Source: Duganella sp. CF458
Lineage (GTDB): Bacteria; Pseudomonadota; Gammaproteobacteria; Burkholderiales; Burkholderiaceae_D
Assembly (NCBI RefSeq): GCF_900113115.1
Contig: NZ_FOOF01000019.1
Coordinates: 62,001 to 126,000, forward strand
Reading direction: 5' to 3'
Length of the DNA stretch: 64,000 nt
Positions 15,062 to 24,125 of the stretch are shown here, one piece after another. A model generated the notes under the pieces. That model was not told the origin of the DNA. It saw only the letters and a list, made by a program, of their open reading frames with translations, and made no database searches. Position 1 is the first letter of the stretch. Each line of letters starts with the position of its first letter. The translations under genes and the position numbers were made by a program.

Positions 15062-17616
15062 CACCAATCCTCCCTGACGGCGCGGATCGGGCTGCCGGAC
15101 AAGGCTTGCCGGCCCGCGATGAGCGCAGTAGCCGCCGAAGACAGCAAGAGTGCCAGCGCAACGGTGGCCAGCAGCGGCCAAGGGTAGTGCATTTGCATCG
15201 TCCAGTGGAAGGATTGCGGGTTGATGACGTGGACCAGCACCAGGCTGATGACCCAGCCGAGTGCGAAGCCGGCCAGGATGCCGAGGCTGGTCAGTGCGGC
15301 GCCTTCCAGCGCCAGGATGCCAAGCACCTGGCCGCGCGTGACGCCGACGTGGCGCAGCATGCCGAATTCGCGCGCCCTGGCCAGGGTCTGGGCCGAGAAG
15401 GTGGCGGCGACGCCGAACAGGCCGATGACGATGGCGATGGCCTCCAGCAGGTAGGTGACGGCGAAACTGCGGTCGAAGATTTTCAGCGTCAGGTTGCGGA
15501 TTTCGGAGGGAACGCTGGTTTCGACCAGCTCGCCGAAGGGCAGTTTGCGGATGTTTTCCTGCACCTGGGCCGCGCTGGCGTTTTTGGCGAGCCAGATGGC
15601 GGCGTCACCGGCGTCGCGGTCGCCGGTCAGGGCCATGTAGTCGGAGCGGCGCACGATCACGGCGCCACCGGCGCGGGCATAGTCGCGCCATATGCCGGCG
15701 ACGCGGAATTCGCGTTGCTGGCCTTGCAGGGGCAGGCGCAGCACGGCTCCGGCCTGCAGGCTGTACAGGTCGGCCATGGCTTCCGATACCCAGGCCGGCG
15801 GCAGCGCGGCCGCTGCGGCATCCGCAGGCGAGGCGGTCGCCGCGTGCACCGAACCTTCGACCAGGACCATTGCCCGGCCTGGATCGGCGGGGTCGACGTC
15901 GCGTGCCAGGACGGCGATGTTGGCGCGGTCGGGGTCAAGCGAGACCGAGCGCACGCGCAGGAAGTCAATACGGGCGATGCCGGGGACCGCGCGCAAGGTA
16001 TCCTGCTCGGCCGGCGAGAGACCGCCGGTGGCGCCGGCCGACGCGCTGCGCGCGTACACGTCGGCGGGCAGGATGCGCAGCACCCATTCGTCGACTGAGG
16101 TACGGAAGCTGGCAACCATGATTGCCATCGCCACCATCAGGCTGAAGCTTGCCAGCACGCCGCCCAGCGCGATGCCGGCCTGGCCCGATGCATTGGCCAG
16201 CCGTGCCAGGGCCAGTGCGCGCACTGGCGTGGCCCCTTGACTGCGCGCGAGGGCGGTGAACGTCATCCCGGACAACCGCGGCATCAAGGCGATGGCGCCG
16301 ACCAGGAGCAGGGCGATGGAGAGGTAGCCGAAGAGCGGCAACTCGCATACCGGCGGCGCGAACGTCATGGCGCCGGCCAAAGCGAGGCAGGCAAGGCCGG
16401 GCCAGGGGCGCGCCAGCGGCCGCAACGCGGTTTCGTCGGTGCCCGCCTTGAGCGCGACGGCCGGCCGCGCCCGGGCTGCGTCGATGGCCGGCGCCAAGCC
16501 GCCAAGCAAGGCTACGCCCAGGCCGAGGGCAAAGTAGGCCAGCGCTGCGGCGGGCGCCCATTGCACGCTTGGCTGGACGCCGGCAAAGTAGCCGGCGCCA
16601 AGGTCGCCGCCAAACAGCCGCAAAACGGCGGCCGCCAGCGCATAGCCGCCAGCCACGCCCAGCACCGAACCTATGCTGCCCAACAACGCGCCTTCCAGCA
16701 GCACCTGGCGGATCAATTGGCGACGCTCCAGCCCCAGCACCCGCAGCAGCGCGAATTCACTGCGCCGCCGCAGGACCGACAGCGCCTGCGATGAGAACAC
16801 CAGGAAAGCGCCGGTGAACAGCGCAACCAATGCCAACACGCTCAGGTTCACGCGATAAGCCCGGCTCAGGTTCGCGTTGCGGCTTTCCTGCTCCGCGTCG
16901 TTCGGCTGGCCGACCCGGAACCGGCCGGGAAACTCGCGTTCCAGCCCTGCCGACAATGAGCGCTCGAATGCGCCGCGATCCACGCCATCACGCAGCTTCA
17001 GGTCCACGCGCGACAATTTACCCAGGTGCTGGAATTGCCACTGGGCGGCTGCGATATCCATGACCGCGAAGCGTTGCCCGACACGCGCACGCTGCAGCGA
17101 ACCTGCCACGCGGAGGACCGCCACCTTGCTGCCGGCCTGCAGGCGAAGCTCGCCGCCAGGCCGCGATTGCAGCCAGCTCATGGCCGCCGGCGACAGGAAG
17201 ATCGCATCGTCAGCCAGCGTATCGTAAGGGAGATCTTCTTCCGGTGCCCCGACCAGGTCCGGCGTGATAAACCCTGCGCGGAACACGTCCAGCCCAATGA
17301 CTTTCAAGGCTTGCCGCGAACCCGGCATCGAGGCATCGAATTCCAGCACCGGCGACGCCACAGCCACCTCCGCCAGGCGCGCGAGAACCGGATAGACCGC
17401 CTCGTCGAATGTTGCCTCCGTGCCGCTCACCTGGATATCGGCCTGGCCGGACAGGCTATGGACGGCAGTAGTGAATTCGTTCAGCGCCGCCGCGTTGACC
17501 AGATGGATGGCAAACCCCAACGCCACCCCGATCGCAATCGCCGCGACGGCGGTCAGCGCACGCACCGGATGCGCGCGCCACTCTCCAACCGCCAGCCAGC
17601 GCGTCAGCCGCCGCAT
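15061..17616 (-). CDS. FtsX-like ABC transporter permease
   Basis: An 851-aa inner-membrane permease of the MacB/LolC/FtsX class with two FtsX domains. One TM near the N-terminus (VRALTAVAAIAIGVALGFAI) precedes a large periplasmic domain. Three-helix bundles follow at about residues 275-410, then further TMs at about 430-540 and 740-851. Such permeases extract or move lipids or lipoproteins and need a separate LolD-like ATPase. None is present in the adjacent genes, which is notable. The partner may be encoded elsewhere. The ATG at 17616 lies inside the end of the DUF4124 gene (13-bp overlap), and the stop overlaps the AttH-like gene by 1 bp. Confidence 0.85.
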   Translation of the reverse strand: MRRLTRWLAVGEWRAHPVRALTAVAAIAIGVALGFAIHLVNAAALNEFTTAVHSLSGQADIQVSGTEATFDEAVYPVLARLAEVAVASPVLEFDASMPGSRQALKVIGLDVFRAGFITPDLVGAPEEDLPYDTLADDAIFLSPAAMSWLQSRPGGELRLQAGSKVAVLRVAGSLQRARVGQRFAVMDIAAAQWQFQHLGKLSRVDLKLRDGVDRGAFERSLSAGLEREFPGRFRVGQPNDAEQESRNANLSRAYRVNLSVLALVALFTGAFLVFSSQALSVLRRRSEFALLRVLGLERRQLIRQVLLEGALLGSIGSVLGVAGGYALAAAVLRLFGGDLGAGYFAGVQPSVQWAPAAALAYFALGLGVALLGGLAPAIDAARARPAVALKAGTDETALRPLARPWPGLACLALAGAMTFAPPVCELPLFGYLSIALLLVGAIALMPRLSGMTFTALARSQGATPVRALALARLANASGQAGIALGGVLASFSLMVAMAIMVASFRTSVDEWVLRILPADVYARSASAGATGGLSPAEQDTLRAVPGIARIDFLRVRSVSLDPDRANIAVLARDVDPADPGRAMVLVEGSVHAATASPADAAAAALPPAWVSEAMADLYSLQAGAVLRLPLQGQQREFRVAGIWRDYARAGGAVIVRRSDYMALTGDRDAGDAAIWLAKNASAAQVQENIRKLPFGELVETSVPSEIRNLTLKIFDRSFAVTYLLEAIAIVIGLFGVAATFSAQTLARAREFGMLRHVGVTRGQVLGILALEGAALTSLGILAGFALGWVISLVLVHVINPQSFHWTMQMHYPWPLLATVALALLLSSAATALIAGRQALSGSPIRAVREDW

Positions 17617-18029
17617 TCCAGATGGTACATGTCGGCCGCGCGCCTGGATTTCAGCCTGGCGCGTTCCGTATTCTGAAGCGTGGCGCCGCGCGCATCTTCC
17701 TCCGCCCATTTCTGCTGCATCTGGAGCTTCTTGCATTTCTTGTTGTGGCTGGCAACGGCCCGCGCCTCGGCCAGGCTTTCGCGCTCCTCGCGGGCCTCGC
17801 GCTTGCGGCGCTGCGTGGCCATTTTTTCAGCCTCGCGTTCCTGGCGTTTCAGGTTTGCCGCCGCGGCCGGATCAGGGGCGGGAGCCGCCGGTACCTCAAT
17901 TGTACTGGCGACGCCCTTCTCGCATGGCTGCTGCGAGTAGCTTACTTTTCCATCGATGGTGCACTTGTGCAGGGCTTGCGCCCCCGCAGGAAGCGCCATC
18001 GCCATCAGCAGCAAGGGCAGGAGTTTCAT
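17604..18029 (-). CDS. DUF4124-type secreted protein with a coiled-coil middle
   Basis: A 141-aa protein. The signal peptide (MKLLPLLLMAMALPAGAQA) is followed by LHKCTIDGKVSYSQQPC, the typical DUF4124 opening with two Cys and a K-x-x-x-SYSQQPC core. Residues 50-95 are highly charged (Arg/Glu/Lys) and likely form a helical coiled coil. The C-terminus has further Cys residues. DUF4124 proteins are small periplasmic proteins of unknown function, common in beta- and gammaproteobacteria. It sits between the FAD-linked oxidase (4-bp ATGA overlap) and the FtsX-like permease (13-bp overlap). Confidence 0.8.
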   Translation of the reverse strand: MKLLPLLLMAMALPAGAQALHKCTIDGKVSYSQQPCEKGVASTIEVPAAPAPDPAAAANLKRQEREAEKMATQRRKREAREERESLAEARAVASHNKKCKKLQMQQKWAEEDARGATLQNTERARLKSRRAADMYHLECGG

Positions 18030-19438
18030 AGTATTTTCCCTGGATTCATGAGGCCCAAAGGATCCAATGCGGCCTTGATCGCCCGCATCAGGTTCAACTC
18101 CACCGGCGACTTGTAACGCGCCAGTTCATCACGCTTCAACGCGCCTATCCCATGTTCGGCCGAAATCGAACCGCCGAATGAAGCGACTGCGTCGTGCACC
18201 ACACGGTTGACCGCCTCCTGGCTTTGCAGGAAGTCTTCATGTGCCACGCCGGCTGGCGGCGCAACGTTGAAATGCAGGTTGCCATCGCCAAGGTGGCCGA
18301 AACACACCAGCTGGCAGCCGGGGAAGGCCGACTGCAATCGCGGTTCCGTGCCGGCGATGAAATCGGCGATCGACGATACCGGCAGCGAAATATCGTGCTT
18401 GATGTTCTTGCCGTCGGCAGCTTGGGCCAGCGGAATGTGCTCCCGCAGGTCCCACAGCCCGCGCGATTGTGCGGCGGAACTGGCGACGACCGCGTCCTGC
18501 ACTACGCCTTCGCCGAGGGCCGCACCCAGCGCGCGTTCGAGCAGCGCCGCCGCGTGGGTTTCCGATTCGCTGCTGGAGAGTTCCAGCAAGGCATATTGCT
18601 CATGGCCGTCGGCCAAAGGCTGCGGCAGCGCCGGGAAATGCCTGGCCACCAGCCGCAGGCAAAACGCCGACATCAGCTCAAAGCCGGTCAGGCTCGCGCC
18701 GCAATGGTCCTGCATGATCGACAGCAGGCGCAATGCCGCGGCGGGCGACTCCATTGCGGCCAGCGCCGTCACAGACGCCTTGGGCTGCGGATACAGCTTG
18801 AGCACCGCGCCGGTAATGATGCCGAGCGTGCCCTCGGCACCGATGAACAGGTCGCGCAGGTCGTAGCCGGTATTGTCCTTGCGCAGTCCGCGCAGCCCTG
18901 ACCAGATCTCGCCTTGCGGCGTGACGACTTCCAGCCCCAGGCACAGTTCACGCGTATTGCCATAACGAAGTACGCCGGTGCCGCCGGCATTGGTGGACAG
19001 GTTGCCGCCAATGGTGCAGCTGCCTTCCGCCGCTAGCGAGAGAGGGAACAGGCAACCCTCCGCGGCCGCCGCCTCCTGCGCGTGCTGCAGGATCACGCCG
19101 GCATCGACCGTCATGGTGCGGTTGACCGGATCGACCTTGCGTATCTTCTGCATGCGCGCCAGCGACAGCACCACAGCGGTGCCGCTGGCATCTGGCACGC
19201 TGCCCAGCACCAGCCCGGTGTTGCCGCCTTGCGGCACGAGCGGGACCCGCGCTTCAACACATAGTTTGACGGTTGCGGCGACTTGTTCGGTATCGGAGGG
19301 CCGCAGCACAGCCAGTGCACGGCCGGTAAAGCGTCCGCGCCAATCGCGCAGGAACGGCGCCATGCCCGCCTCATCGGAAATGACGTGCGCGTCGCCCAGC
19401 AAGGCGCGGCAAGCGCCGAGGAAAGCGGAATTATCCAT
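18026..19438 (-). CDS. FAD-binding oxidoreductase (GlcD / D-2-hydroxyacid dehydrogenase type)
   Basis: A 470-aa flavoprotein of the vanillyl-alcohol-oxidase fold. The N-terminal FAD-binding PCMH domain (about 30-215) has PQGGNTGLVLGS and TIGGNLSTNAGGTGVLRYG. The C-terminal FAD-linked oxidase domain has GHLGDGNLHFN and SAEHGIGALKRDEL, both typical of D-lactate, D-2-hydroxyglutarate and glycolate dehydrogenases. It probably oxidises a D-2-hydroxyacid and passes electrons to a quinone or flavoprotein; the exact substrate cannot be told from sequence. It ends in an ATGA overlap with the DUF4124 gene and starts 2 bp after the DUF2069 gene. Confidence 0.87.
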   Translation of the reverse strand: MDNSAFLGACRALLGDAHVISDEAGMAPFLRDWRGRFTGRALAVLRPSDTEQVAATVKLCVEARVPLVPQGGNTGLVLGSVPDASGTAVVLSLARMQKIRKVDPVNRTMTVDAGVILQHAQEAAAAEGCLFPLSLAAEGSCTIGGNLSTNAGGTGVLRYGNTRELCLGLEVVTPQGEIWSGLRGLRKDNTGYDLRDLFIGAEGTLGIITGAVLKLYPQPKASVTALAAMESPAAALRLLSIMQDHCGASLTGFELMSAFCLRLVARHFPALPQPLADGHEQYALLELSSSESETHAAALLERALGAALGEGVVQDAVVASSAAQSRGLWDLREHIPLAQAADGKNIKHDISLPVSSIADFIAGTEPRLQSAFPGCQLVCFGHLGDGNLHFNVAPPAGVAHEDFLQSQEAVNRVVHDAVASFGGSISAEHGIGALKRDELARYKSPVELNLMRAIKAALDPLGLMNPGKIL

Positions 19439-19440
19439 GA

Positions 19441-19842
19441 TTACTTGGTCTTGCTGGTGTTGACCTTTTCCAGCAATTCGCGGGCTGCCTGCCTGGCTGC
19501 CTTCTTATATGGCTGCACGTACAGGATGGCGCACAGGAAATAGGCCACCACAATCGCCACTTCGCCCCAACCCAGCCACGGCGTCACCTTGTCGCCGTAT
19601 GCGCGCACCACGCCTTCGATGAAGTAAATCAAAATCATCATCGAGGTCCACTGCAGCGTGTAGATATCGCGCTTGATCACGCCCAGCAGCGGGAATAGCA
19701 GCGGTACCGCCTTCAGCACCAGCCAGGACCCACCCGGTTTCAAGGGCGACAGCCACATTTCCCAGGCCACGCTCCAGACAATGAGCAAGGCCAGGCTGGC
19801 GATGGCGCCCCAATGGAAAAGTTTGTGCTTGGTACTGTTCAT
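19441..19842 (-). CDS. DUF2069 membrane protein
   Basis: A 133-aa protein with four hydrophobic segments: about 12-30, 40-55, 65-80 and 92-110. The C-terminus is Lys/Arg-rich and cytoplasmic. The pattern LKPGGSWLVLKAVPLLFPL is typical of DUF2069, a small family of unknown function that in betaproteobacteria is usually encoded next to the WrbA-type quinone reductase, as here. It lies 3 bp from wrbA and 2 bp from the oxidase gene, in one operon. Confidence 0.85.
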   Translation of the reverse strand: MNSTKHKLFHWGAIASLALLIVWSVAWEMWLSPLKPGGSWLVLKAVPLLFPLLGVIKRDIYTLQWTSMMILIYFIEGVVRAYGDKVTPWLGWGEVAIVVAYFLCAILYVQPYKKAARQAARELLEKVNTSKTK

Positions 19843-19845
19843 TTT

Positions 19846-20457
19846 TTATTGTCCCCGCAGCTTGACGGCCGCTTCGGCCAGCCGGCGGCCCATCGCGAGC
19901 GCCAGGCGTTTCTCATCATCCGTGAACGGCTTCTTGCCGTCCAGCCCCGACCAGTGGGTGGCGCCGTAAGGCGAGCCGCCGCTGGTCGTCGTCATCAGTT
20001 CCGGATGGGTATAGGGCAGGCCCATCACCATCATCCCATGGTGCAGCAAGGGCACCATCATCGTCAGCAAGGTCGACTCCTGGCCGCCATGCTGGCTGCC
20101 GGTCGAGGTGAAAACGCAGGCCGGCTTGCCGGACAGGGTGCCGGACAGCCAGTGCGCCGACGTTCCATCCCAAAAATACTTCATCGCCGCCGCCATATTG
20201 CCGAAGCGGGTCGGGGAGCCCAGCGCCAAGGCGTCGCATTCGTCCAGGTCCTGCAATTCGACATAGGGCGCGCCGTCCAGCGGTACTTCAGGTTCGGTCG
20301 CTTCCGTGACGGTGGAAACGGCCGGCACGGTACGCAGGCGGGCGTCGCAGCCCGGTACCGATTCAACACCTTGGGCAATCATTTCCGCCAGTTTGCGTAC
20401 GGATCCGTGCCTTGAATAATACAAAATTAGAATTGTGAGGTTAGTTCTGTTCATCAT
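19846..20457 (-). CDS. wrbA: NAD(P)H:quinone oxidoreductase, WrbA type
   Basis: A 203-aa flavodoxin-fold enzyme that reduces quinones by two electrons with FMN, protecting against semiquinone radicals. The FMN phosphate loop is YYSRHGSVRKLAE. GSPTRFGNMAAAMKYFWD and STGSQHGGQEST are diagnostic of WrbA, and YGATHWSG is near the end. Two ATGs in tandem (20457 and 20454) can serve as start. It is the first gene of the ten-gene minus-strand run. The 50-bp gap to the divergent yihY must hold both promoters. Confidence 0.93.
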   Translation of the reverse strand: MMNRTNLTILILYYSRHGSVRKLAEMIAQGVESVPGCDARLRTVPAVSTVTEATEPEVPLDGAPYVELQDLDECDALALGSPTRFGNMAAAMKYFWDGTSAHWLSGTLSGKPACVFTSTGSQHGGQESTLLTMMVPLLHHGMMVMGLPYTHPELMTTTSGGSPYGATHWSGLDGKKPFTDDEKRLALAMGRRLAEAAVKLRGQ

Positions 20458-20507
20458 TGATATTATATGGCCCTTTGCACGAGTTGCATGACTAATAAGC
20501 TTTACTG

Positions 20508-21866
20508 ATGGTTTTTAAGTCCCTTTACACCAACGTGGCCCGCGCCTGCACCAAAGGCGTGGCTGAGCTGCGCGCCTTGTCCTGGACCGAGCTGCATGAC
20601 CTGGTCCAGTTCGCGCGTCGCCGCTTGCGCGAAGAAAGCCTGCCCCAGGTGGCGGGCGGCCTGACGTTTACCACCGTTTTTGCGCTGGTACCAGTGCTGA
20701 CGATCGCGCTGGCAATCTTTACCACTTTCCCGATGTTCAATACCTTCCGCACAGCACTGGAAGCGTATTTCATCAAGAGTGTGATGCCGAAGGCGATTTC
20801 CAGCACGATCATGGGTTACCTGACCACGTTTGCCGCAAAAGCGACGCGCCTGTCGGCGGTGGGGGCGGTGACGCTGGTGCTGACGTCCGTGGCGATGTTG
20901 AGCATGATCGAGCGCGCCTTCAACCGTATCTGGCGTGTCAAGACCGAGCGCCGGCTGGTGCGGCGGGTGCTGGTGTACTGGGCACTGATCAGCCTTGGTC
21001 CGCTGCTGATCGGCGTGTCGATCAGCTTGTCGACCCACTTGTTCGATGCCACCAGCGGCTTGGTCGGATCGGTGACCGGGCCGATTTTTTATACGCTGCT
21101 GTCGGTCCTGCTGACCACACTGTCCTTCACTTTCCTCTATATCACGGTGCCGAACCGGATGGTCGACTGGCGCGATGCGATCTGCGGCGGCGCGCTGGCA
21201 GCGGTCTCGTTCGAATTGGCCAAGCGCGGGTTTGCGGTCTTCATTACGCAAGCGCCGACCTATTCGAAAATCTATGGCGCACTGGCGGCCTTGCCATTGT
21301 TCCTGTTGTGGATCTACGTTTCCTGGCTGATTACGCTGCTGGGGGCCTTGCTGACGGCAGCGCTGCCGGTGGTGAAGTACGAGCGCTGGTGGCACGAGGC
21401 GGTGCCGGGCGGTGAATTTGTCGATGCCATGGCGGTGCTGAAAGTGCTGCATGAAGCGCGCGAGCAGGGCGATAACGCGGCCGTCAGCTCGGCCGAGATA
21501 CGCGGCCGCACCCGTCTCGGTTTCGACGAGATGGATGCCTTGCTGGAGAAGATGCTGGTGCCGGGCTGGGTGGCAAAGGTGAAGATCGCGCCGCCGCCGC
21601 GCGTGCAGTTCGGCAAACGCGTCAGCGAAGGCGCGGACAATTGGGTCTTGCTGGCCAATGTCCACAAGATCACGGTGGCCGACGTCTACCGCTTGTTCGT
21701 GTTTGGCGGCATGTCGCTCAATGCCGGTGTGCTGGCCGACTCGGATGATGAAATGGATCGCCAGGCCAGCCGTGAGGCCGCAGCCCTGGCGCGCCAGGTA
21801 GAAAGCGCCGTGGAGTCAGGGCTCGGCGCCACGCTGGGCGAGCATTTCGAAGCGGCCCAGGGATAG
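20508..21866 (+). CDS. YihY/BrkB-family inner-membrane protein
   Basis: A 452-aa membrane protein. Residues 50-320 carry about six transmembrane segments with the family signatures ESLPQVAGGLTFTTVFALVP near the N-terminus and RAFNRIW, followed by FYTLLSVLLTTLSFTFLY and PLFLLWIYVSWLITLLGA. The last 120 residues are soluble, with a winged-helix-like stretch often seen in longer YihY homologues. Once misnamed ribonuclease BN, the family has no firmly established function; BrkB was linked to serum resistance in Bordetella. It is divergent from wrbA and convergent with the hydrolase gene. Confidence 0.88.
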   Translation: MVFKSLYTNVARACTKGVAELRALSWTELHDLVQFARRRLREESLPQVAGGLTFTTVFALVPVLTIALAIFTTFPMFNTFRTALEAYFIKSVMPKAISSTIMGYLTTFAAKATRLSAVGAVTLVLTSVAMLSMIERAFNRIWRVKTERRLVRRVLVYWALISLGPLLIGVSISLSTHLFDATSGLVGSVTGPIFYTLLSVLLTTLSFTFLYITVPNRMVDWRDAICGGALAAVSFELAKRGFAVFITQAPTYSKIYGALAALPLFLLWIYVSWLITLLGALLTAALPVVKYERWWHEAVPGGEFVDAMAVLKVLHEAREQGDNAAVSSAEIRGRTRLGFDEMDALLEKMLVPGWVAKVKIAPPPRVQFGKRVSEGADNWVLLANVHKITVADVYRLFVFGGMSLNAGVLADSDDEMDRQASREAAALARQVESAVESGLGATLGEHFEAAQG

Positions 21867-21877
21867 CCCAGGGATAG
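21856..21877 (+). repeat. 11-bp tandem duplication at the end of the yihY gene
   Basis: CCCAGGGATAG occurs twice in direct succession. The first copy contains the yihY stop codon and the second lies just behind it, so the duplication adds a spare stop and leaves the protein unchanged. It looks like a recent slippage event. Confidence 0.7.
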
Positions 21878-21878
21878 T

Positions 21879-22667
21879 TCAGCGCAGGAAGGCCAGTAGC
21901 GCGTCCAGCACCGCGTCGGGCTGTTCGGCCATCATCTGGTGGCCGGCATCGACCGTCACGGTCCTGGCCCCCGGTAGCGCCGCCAGCAACGCCTTGCTGC
22001 TGCGCGGCGGCGTCATCATGTCCTTGCTGCCGAAGATGAACTGCACCGGGCAGCGCACACTCGCCGCTGCAGCGTCGCCGTTTGCATAACCGTTGCAGGC
22101 CGTGAAATCGGTATGGAACAGCAGGTCTTCGCCTTGCGCCGAGATGCGCTCCATCAGGCGCTTGGACATCCCGCCGACATAAAATCCCGGACCGGGGCAG
22201 GACGGCTTTTGCGCGTAAGAGCTGTGCGACCAGATATTGACCATGTCGATGGCATCGCCTTCGGCTTCCCGCGCGGCGGTGAGCAGCGCATCGGACACCT
22301 TCATCGGATAGGTGGCTCCGAGCAGCGCCAGGCGCGTGATGCGTTCCGGTGCGCGGTGGGCGGTTTCCAGTGCGATCAAGGCACCCATGCTGTGGCCAAC
22401 CAAGGCCGCTTGCCCGACGCCCGCCGCGTCCAATAGCGACAGGACCCAGGCGGCCATTGCTTCCACGCTGCGCAAGGCGGTGCCACGGCTGCGGCCATGG
22501 CCCGGCAAGTCCACGGCCAGTACGCCATAGCCGTGATGCGCGAGGTAGCGCGATTGCAGCGCCCAGACCGAATGGTCGTTCTGTGCGCCGTGGAGCATGA
22601 CCACCGTCGGCTGCGCCGGGTCGAACGCCTTGCCGCCGGTATAGCAGTACGAATCGCCGAACATCAT
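21879..22667 (-). CDS. Alpha/beta hydrolase
   Basis: A 262-aa alpha/beta-hydrolase. The oxyanion-hole strand is VVMLHGAQNDHSVW, the nucleophile elbow is GHSMGAL (Ser), an Asp follows in FGSKDMMTPP, and the catalytic His is in DAGHQMM. Related proteins are esterases or C-C hydrolases; the substrate is unknown. A TTG at 22673 would overlap the metY stop, but the ATG at 22667 is preferred because AAAGGGG lies at a good distance. It is cotranscribed with metY and may act in sulfur or thioester metabolism, which is an inference from context only. It ends 12 bp from the convergent yihY stop. Confidence 0.85.
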   Translation of the reverse strand: MMFGDSYCYTGGKAFDPAQPTVVMLHGAQNDHSVWALQSRYLAHHGYGVLAVDLPGHGRSRGTALRSVEAMAAWVLSLLDAAGVGQAALVGHSMGALIALETAHRAPERITRLALLGATYPMKVSDALLTAAREAEGDAIDMVNIWSHSSYAQKPSCPGPGFYVGGMSKRLMERISAQGEDLLFHTDFTACNGYANGDAAAASVRCPVQFIFGSKDMMTPPRSSKALLAALPGARTVTVDAGHQMMAEQPDAVLDALLAFLR

Positions 22668-22669
22668 GC

Positions 22670-23989
22670 TCAAGCCCCTTTCTGCGAGGCTTTGAGCCCG
22701 CGCGCCAAGTCTTCGAGCAGGTCGTCGGCATCCTCCAGCCCGACCGACAGCCGCATGGTGCCTTCGGCGAGCCCCGCGGCCGCCAACTGTTCGGCCGGCA
22801 CGCGGAAATGCGTGGTCGAAGCAGGGTGGATTACCAGCGAACGGGCATCGCCCACGTTGGCCAGGTGCGAGAACACCTTCAAGCTGTCGACAAAGCGCTT
22901 GCCGGCTGCGCGGTCGCCCTTCAAGGTGAATGAGAGCACGGCACCGGCGCCCTTCGGCAGCAGCCTGGCTGCCAATGCGCGGTCGGGGTGGCTCTCCAGT
23001 TCGGGGTAGATGACCGATTCGACGGCCGGATTGGCGAGCAGGAATTGCGCCACCCGGCGCGTGTTGGCGACATGCCGGTCCATGCGCACGGCCAGCGTTT
23101 CCACGCCCTGCAGGATGGCAAAGGCATTGTGCGGGCTCATGGCCGCGCCGAAATCGCGCAGACCCTCGCGCCGCGCCCGCAGTGCAAACGGCGCCACGGT
23201 CGATTCTTCGGCAAATACCATGCCGTGGAAGCCGTCATAGGGCTCGCACAGCTCGGCAAAGCGCCCGCTAGCCTCGTAGGCCGCCTGCCAGTCGAAAGTG
23301 CCGCCATCGACCAGGACGCCGCCGATCGCGGTGCCGTGCCCGCACAGGAATTTGGTGGCGGAATGGAACACCAGGTCGGCGCCATGCTCGAATGGCCGCA
23401 GCAGGTAGGGCGTGGTGAAGGTCGAATCGACCATCAGCGGCAGGTGTGTCTCATGCGCGATCGCGGCCACGCTGGGGATGTCCAGCACGTCCAGGCCCGG
23501 ATTGCCCAGTGTTTCGCCAAACAGCACCTTGGTGTTCGGCCGGATCGCGGCGCGCCAGGCGTCCAGGTCGCGCGGATCGACAAAGGTGGTCTCGATGCCG
23601 AAGCGCTTCAGCGTATAGCCCAGCAGGTTGTGCGAGCCGCCGTACAGCGCCCGCGACGCGACGATATGCGAGCCCGCAGCGGCAATGGTGGCCAATCCCA
23701 GGTGCATGGCCGCCTGGCCGCTGGCGGTGGCAATGCCCGCCACGCCGCCTTCCAGTGCCGCCATGCGCTCTTCCAGCACCGCATTGGTCGGGTTGGAGAT
23801 GCGCGAATAGACATGGCCGGCCCGTTCCATATTGAACAGGGCGGCCGCATGGTCCGAATCGCGGAAAGCAAAGGACGACGTGAAATGGATCGGGGTTGCG
23901 CGGCTGCCGGTGGATGGATCCGGCGTGGCACCCGCGTGCAGGGCGAGGGTATCGAACCCGGGATAATTTGGCGTTGTCATGGTTGCCAT
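22670..23989 (-). CDS. metY: O-acetylhomoserine sulfhydrylase (Cys/Met-metabolism PLP enzyme)
   Basis: A 439-aa fold-type I PLP enzyme that makes homocysteine from O-acetyl- (or O-succinyl-) homoserine and sulfide. The Cys/Met metabolism signature is present: YSRISNPT near residue 60, the Asp and Thr of MVDSTFTTPYL, and the PLP Lys in HSATKFLCGHG. A long insert follows the Lys (about 225-265, DGGTFDWQ), a feature of the roughly 430-residue MetY group and not of MetB/MetC/MetZ. ASTTHFRV lies near the C-terminus. Two in-frame ATGs (23989 and 23980) are possible starts. No SAM riboswitch is evident in the 136-bp upstream gap. Confidence 0.88.
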   Translation of the reverse strand: MATMTTPNYPGFDTLALHAGATPDPSTGSRATPIHFTSSFAFRDSDHAAALFNMERAGHVYSRISNPTNAVLEERMAALEGGVAGIATASGQAAMHLGLATIAAAGSHIVASRALYGGSHNLLGYTLKRFGIETTFVDPRDLDAWRAAIRPNTKVLFGETLGNPGLDVLDIPSVAAIAHETHLPLMVDSTFTTPYLLRPFEHGADLVFHSATKFLCGHGTAIGGVLVDGGTFDWQAAYEASGRFAELCEPYDGFHGMVFAEESTVAPFALRARREGLRDFGAAMSPHNAFAILQGVETLAVRMDRHVANTRRVAQFLLANPAVESVIYPELESHPDRALAARLLPKGAGAVLSFTLKGDRAAGKRFVDSLKVFSHLANVGDARSLVIHPASTTHFRVPAEQLAAAGLAEGTMRLSVGLEDADDLLEDLARGLKASQKGA

Positions 23990-24125
23990 GCTATCGTGTT
24001 ATTTAGCTTGTGAATACTGTTGCGTTTTGATTAATCCAACTCTGGATTTTTCGCTTGGCATACGCTAAATTCGATGGTAAGGCTTACAATAAAACCATAA
24101 TCACCACCGGACAGGACGGCCCAAA

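Noticed and set aside
20458..20507. Small gene between wrbA and yihY
   Set aside because: Only 50 bp, best explained as a shared divergent promoter.
23990..24125. SAM riboswitch or S-box upstream of metY
   Set aside because: The region is AT-rich but shows no conserved stems or T-box/S-box core that I could recognise.
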